In this document: piece after piece, positions 60,916 to 64,000 of the stretch | Position numbering within the stretch: the first letter of the stretch is position 1 | Layout of the letters: the number at the start of each line of letters is the position of its first letter | NCBI GenBank assembly: GCA_030068145.1 | Contig: JAPJBO010000060.1 | Span: 310,001 to 374,000 of the forward strand | Reading direction: 5' to 3' | DNA: 64,000 nucleotides | DNA from: Diplonema papillatum | Lineage: Eukaryota; Euglenozoa; Diplonemea; Diplonemida; Diplonemidae | Program-made: the position numbers and the translations under genes | The notes under the pieces: generated by a model | Databases searched by the model: none | Seen by the model: the letters and a program-made list of their open reading frames with translations, nothing else | What the model was told of the DNA's origin: nothing

Positions 60916-61236
60916 TAGCCTGTGTTAGCCTGTGTTAGCCTGTGTTAGCCTGTGTTAGCCTGTGTTAGCCTGTGTTAGCCTGTGTTAGCCTGTGTTAGCC
61001 TGTGTTAGCCTGTGTTAGCCTGTGTTAGCCTGTGTTAGCCTGTGTTAGCCTGTGTTAGCCTGTGTTAGCCTGTGTTAGCCTGTGTTAGCCTGTGTTAGCC
61101 TGTGTTAGCCTGTGTTAGCCTGTGTTAGCCTGTGTTAGCCTGTGTTAGCCTGTGTTAGCCTGTGTTAGCCTGTGTTAGCCTGTGTTAGCCTGTGTTAGCC
61201 TGTGTTAGCCTGTGTTAGCCTGTGTTAGCCTGTGTT
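60911..61236 (+). repeat. Decanucleotide array TGTGTTAGCC, 32 units
   Basis: Thirty-one perfect TGTGTTAGCC units, preceded by one with a changed first base and followed by a partial TGTGTT. It lacks the imperfections expected of an old array. It starts inside a truncated MITE. Confidence 0.95.
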
Positions 61237-61254
61237 GGGCACACGAATCCTGAA

Positions 61255-61400
61255 GAGCTGGTGGCCATTCTCTTCTTCCTCCCAGCGGCCACGCAGCTGT
61301 GCTGGAGCAGCCTGTTGGACCCAAGCCGCAGCTTAGCGTAGCTGACCTTGTCGGCAGCAAGCCTCCGGAGCCTCGCTTTGGCAATTCCCCTCTCGATAAT
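61255..61400 (-). pseudogene. Truncated copy of the Sfi1-like gene 5' end
   Basis: Matches 60472-60620 (CTTCTTCCTCCCAGCGGCC, GCAGCTTAGCGTAGCTGACC, CCGGAGCCTCGC). It covers about codons 55-103 of the gene, with gaps. It is separated from the gene by the decanucleotide array. Confidence 0.8.
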
Positions 61401-61596
61401 CGTATCGTTCAGGCGGGCTCATGTCCTACCATCGCATGGTGTTGGCCTGGCGCGTCGCTTACCGCTTTTTCTTGGCGGCACACGGGTGCAAAGCTTGAGG
61501 ACAGCAACGCGGCCTGCCGCAAAAGAAGAGGACGACGACGGTGCGGACCAAAACGAGGAAACGCAGACGTGGAAAAGAAACAGCGAAGTGAAAGAA

Positions 61597-61690
61597 GATA
61601 GAGAGAGAGAGAGACGAGTTAGAGTGCAGGGACCATCTCTCCGAGGAGTATCCGGTCGCCCCACTACTGTCCCGTCCCGGATAGAAAGAA
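61597..61690 (+). repeat. GA-rich dispersed repeat, copy
   Basis: AGAGAGAGAGACGAGTTAGAG and GACCATCTCTCCGAGGAGT, as at 2140-2235. Confidence 0.65.
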
Positions 61691-61699
61691 AAAGCACGC

Positions 61700-62474
61700 A
61701 CGCGAGCCCGAAGGGAGCGAGAATGACGGGAGTGTGATCATCTACGAACCCTTCCGGGAGGAGGGAAGAGGATTCCGGTGCTGCCCCCCTCCAAAGTGTT
61801 CTCGGTGTTTGGAAAGAACCCCGATGTTCTGGCTCGAGGACGCAAGAGATGAATTCACTCACCAGAGGTACGTGTCGTGGCGCTGCCGTAGTTAGTTAGC
61901 GCCAGCACGTCGGAGACCAAGGGATAACCACTGGATGAAGCCTTTCGCACGTGCAACAGGCCACCGCTCGACCACGACATGCACCTCGGAACGCGGCAAA
62001 ACGGGCGACGTTAGAAAAAAAGGAGAAAAAGAGACGAAACCCCCTCCCGGTAAACCCAGAAGAGGACCCACACAGTGGACGCTCGGTTCGGACACAAAGT
62101 CTGGACGTGGAACCTCGAAGTTTCCGTTCGCCGAAGCTAGTCGTTGGGGACCACGTGCCGAGAGACATGCATTCCTCGAAGAGACTGGGTTCTAGCGTGG
62201 AGGCGTGCGGCCACAATCCGTCCAATGGTAGCATCACTCGCGGAGTAACGTTGAAGCTGAGAGGAGAAACCACAAAAGAAACAGCGGTGAGGGGCAGCTC
62301 GGTGCGGGGCAAGTGAGGGAGGGGCACACGGGGGGAGACAATAAAGGAGACGTGTGGGGCGGCGCGCATAAATATTCGCCCGAGCTCTCTTTTTGGGCAT
62401 TGCCCCGAAAGACAACGACGCAGGGAACCCACGAATTACATGGCCGCGCCGTCTTGCGGATTCAAGAGAAGATC
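61700..62474. other. Intergenic between Sfi1-like relic and aldo-keto reductase
   Basis: Frames of up to 178 codons overlap on both strands, none with a domain. The last 150 bp are presumed 3' untranslated region of the reductase. Confidence 0.4.
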
Positions 62475-63470
62475 CTAGTACTCCTCGTTCCACGGGAAGT
62501 GGGGGTGGCTGGCGTCTCTGGGGACGGTCTTGCCCTCATTGTTGGTGATGGACGGCACGCAGGCACGGTAGTCCTTGTTGAGGGCCTTCAGCTGCTTCAC
62601 TTCATCGTCTGACAGCTTCAGGTTCATGACGTCGAAGTTCTGCGCGATACGGTCCGGGTTGCCAGACTTCGGGATGCACGTCACACCACGCTCCAACTGG
62701 AACCGAATGAGCACCTGTCCAGCCGACACCTTGTGCTTGTCGGCAATAGCCAACACAACCGGGTCCTTCAACACAACCGGATCGTCAGCCTTCACCCAAG
62801 GCCTGGCAGGTGCGCCCAACGGGCTGTACGCTGTCACCTGGATGCCCTTCGAAAGCGCGAACGTGATCAGCTTGTCGTTCAGGAAGTACGGGTGCGACTC
62901 GATCTGAATCACAGCCGGTGCAACACCAGCGGCAGCCGTCGCCTCCTCGATCTGTCTCTTGTTGTAGTTCGACACACCCACGGAGCGAACAAGGTCCTTC
63001 GGCAGCTCAGTCATCGCCTTGAAGGTCACGGAAGGAGAGATGTCAGCGTACACAGGCAGACCGCTCGGCGCCTTCGGGAACATGTTGGTCGGGTTTTCCT
63101 TGTCCTTCTGGAAGGCAATCGGCCAGTGCACCAAGTACAAGTCCAAGTACTCCAACTGCAAGTCCTTCAAGGACTTCTTCAGCTGGGGGAGAACATCCTC
63201 GGGCTCGTGGAACGTGTTCCAAATCTTCGACACAACGAACACGTCCTCTCTCTTGCAGACTCCCTTCGAGAATGCTTCCGCCAAGCCCTCACCGACCTCC
63301 TTCTCGTTTCCGTACACAGCGGCGCAGTCGATGTGACGGTACCCCTTCTCCAACGCAGTCACCACCGCCTTCTGCACTTCGCCGTCCTTTCCGCTCTGCC
63401 ACGTTCCCAGACCGACAATCGGCATCTCGTACCCCGTGCTGAGTTTCACGGTCTTGCCGGTGAACGCCAT
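62475..63470 (-). CDS. Aldo-keto reductase
   Basis: 331 residues in one exon from the ATG at 63470, the normal length for the family. It is an NADPH-dependent (beta/alpha)8-barrel enzyme that reduces aldehydes and ketones to alcohols. The tetrad is complete: D48 (HIDCAA), Y53 (AVYGNE), K82 (VSKIWNT) and H115 (LVHWP). The cofactor-binding end has IPKSGNPDRIAQN (about 270-282). VGVSNYNKRQIEEA and IESHPYF are further family signatures. Codon choice is strongly biased to C- or G-ending codons and the gene has no intron, unlike its neighbours. This suggests high expression or a separate origin. A TATA-like ACATATAAACAG lies about 15 bp upstream of the start. The exact substrate cannot be told. Confidence 0.93.
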   Translation of the reverse strand: MAFTGKTVKLSTGYEMPIVGLGTWQSGKDGEVQKAVVTALEKGYRHIDCAAVYGNEKEVGEGLAEAFSKGVCKREDVFVVSKIWNTFHEPEDVLPQLKKSLKDLQLEYLDLYLVHWPIAFQKDKENPTNMFPKAPSGLPVYADISPSVTFKAMTELPKDLVRSVGVSNYNKRQIEEATAAAGVAPAVIQIESHPYFLNDKLITFALSKGIQVTAYSPLGAPARPWVKADDPVVLKDPVVLAIADKHKVSAGQVLIRFQLERGVTCIPKSGNPDRIAQNFDVMNLKLSDDEVKQLKALNKDYRACVPSITNNEGKTVPRDASHPHFPWNEEY

Positions 63471-63630
63471 TTTCTTTCTGTTTATATGTCTTTTAGTGTC
63501 CTGCGTTTGTAACTCTTCCAGACGGTTTAGTGCTCTTTTGAAGCGGCGATTTCAAGCCGCCTGTTAGCACGAAGGAAGAAGAGGTGTGGTGGGAGAGAAT
63601 GCAAGAACGTGCTTGGAATCGCTCTGGCCC

Positions 63631-63768
63631 CGTCTGCGCCGTGTTTCGGTCCTTTAAGCCACGGACACATAAGGCGGACCATTATCAGCGCGGAACCTGA
63701 GTGCCTGCAGACAGGACAGCGGTGTGAGTCTGATTTGTCAGGCGGCTGTTCGTAGCTCGTCACGACCA
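63631..63768 (+). repeat. Dispersed repeat B, copy 3
   Basis: Full-length copy, preceded by GCAAGAACGTGCTTGGAAT, which also precedes copy 1. Confidence 0.85.
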
Positions 63769-64000
63769 TAGAAGAGGTGTGGTGGGGGGAGAGTTCCAAA
63801 TGTCGCATCGTCCCTCACAAGTGGGACCCGCGGGGTGGTGTGGGGGACTGTGACAGTGGAAGTTGCCTCATACATTGCACTCCCACGGATATTCCATCGG
63901 AAGCACACGCGAAATCGAAATGTTTCTACACGGACTCACACGGATTCCGTGTGATTCCGTCGAGAGTCAGCCTGAGTTCGCAAGAACTTCTTCTCCTGAA
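63769..64000. other. Window end, nothing recognised
   Basis: No supported frame. GAAGAGGTGTGGTGGG is repeated at 63578 and 63770, bracketing repeat B. Confidence 0.4.

Noticed and set aside
60911..61236. Interstitial telomere
   Set aside because: The unit TGTGTTAGCC has no TTAGGG-like register and begins inside a MITE, not at a chromosome-end context.

Overview
The window looks like nuclear DNA of a flagellated eukaryotic protist, most likely an alga or an alveolate relative. Genes have spliceosomal introns with GT/AG ends. One gene encodes a tektin-family protein, which is found only in organisms with cilia or flagella, and another encodes a large protein with Sfi1-like and coiled-coil segments. 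A piece of eukaryotic-type LSU rRNA is also present. Nothing points to bacteria, there are no operons, and most of the sequence is repeats. I cannot name the species.

Layout, with every recognised gene on the minus strand: a CMGC-type protein kinase (2.7-4.0 kb) with a broken tandem copy of its own 5' end (4.2-4.7 kb); a complete-looking two-ORF non-LTR retrotransposon (4.8-9.9 kb); a repeat field with MITEs and tandem arrays (10-18 kb) that also holds small coiled-coil exons (13.3-16.1 kb); a tektin-like gene (19.6-25.1 kb) whose single large intron has been filled with a retroelement fragment and MITEs; a 950-bp giant palindrome (26.5-27.4 kb); a nested foldback transposon (31.1-35.5 kb) carrying a palindromic minisatellite and an LSU rRNA fragment; a class-3 lipase (37.2-38.9 kb), again with a broken copy of its 5' end upstream; a 5.7-kb hAT-like transposon with long inverted arms (40.2-45.9 kb); a propionyl/acetyl-CoA synthetase in four exons (50.0-55.8 kb); the Sfi1-like gene (57.1-60.8 kb) with a broken 5' copy behind a decanucleotide array; and an intronless aldo-keto reductase (62.5-63.5 kb).

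The host genes do not form a visible pathway. The synthetase, lipase and reductase are housekeeping metabolism. The tektin-like and Sfi1-like proteins fit flagellar axoneme and basal-body or centrin-associated structures. What ties the region together is its mobile DNA. There are two MITE families with 8-bp target duplications of hAT type, a third MITE family with terminal inverted repeats, a SINE-like family whose copies lie antisense in introns just after the 5' splice site, and foldback elements. The hAT-like element is the most unusual: its inverted arms hold a second start region and an antisense-oriented piece of its own transposase gene.

All exon structures were read by eye from splice-site sequence, phase and family knowledge. 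No search or folding program was run.
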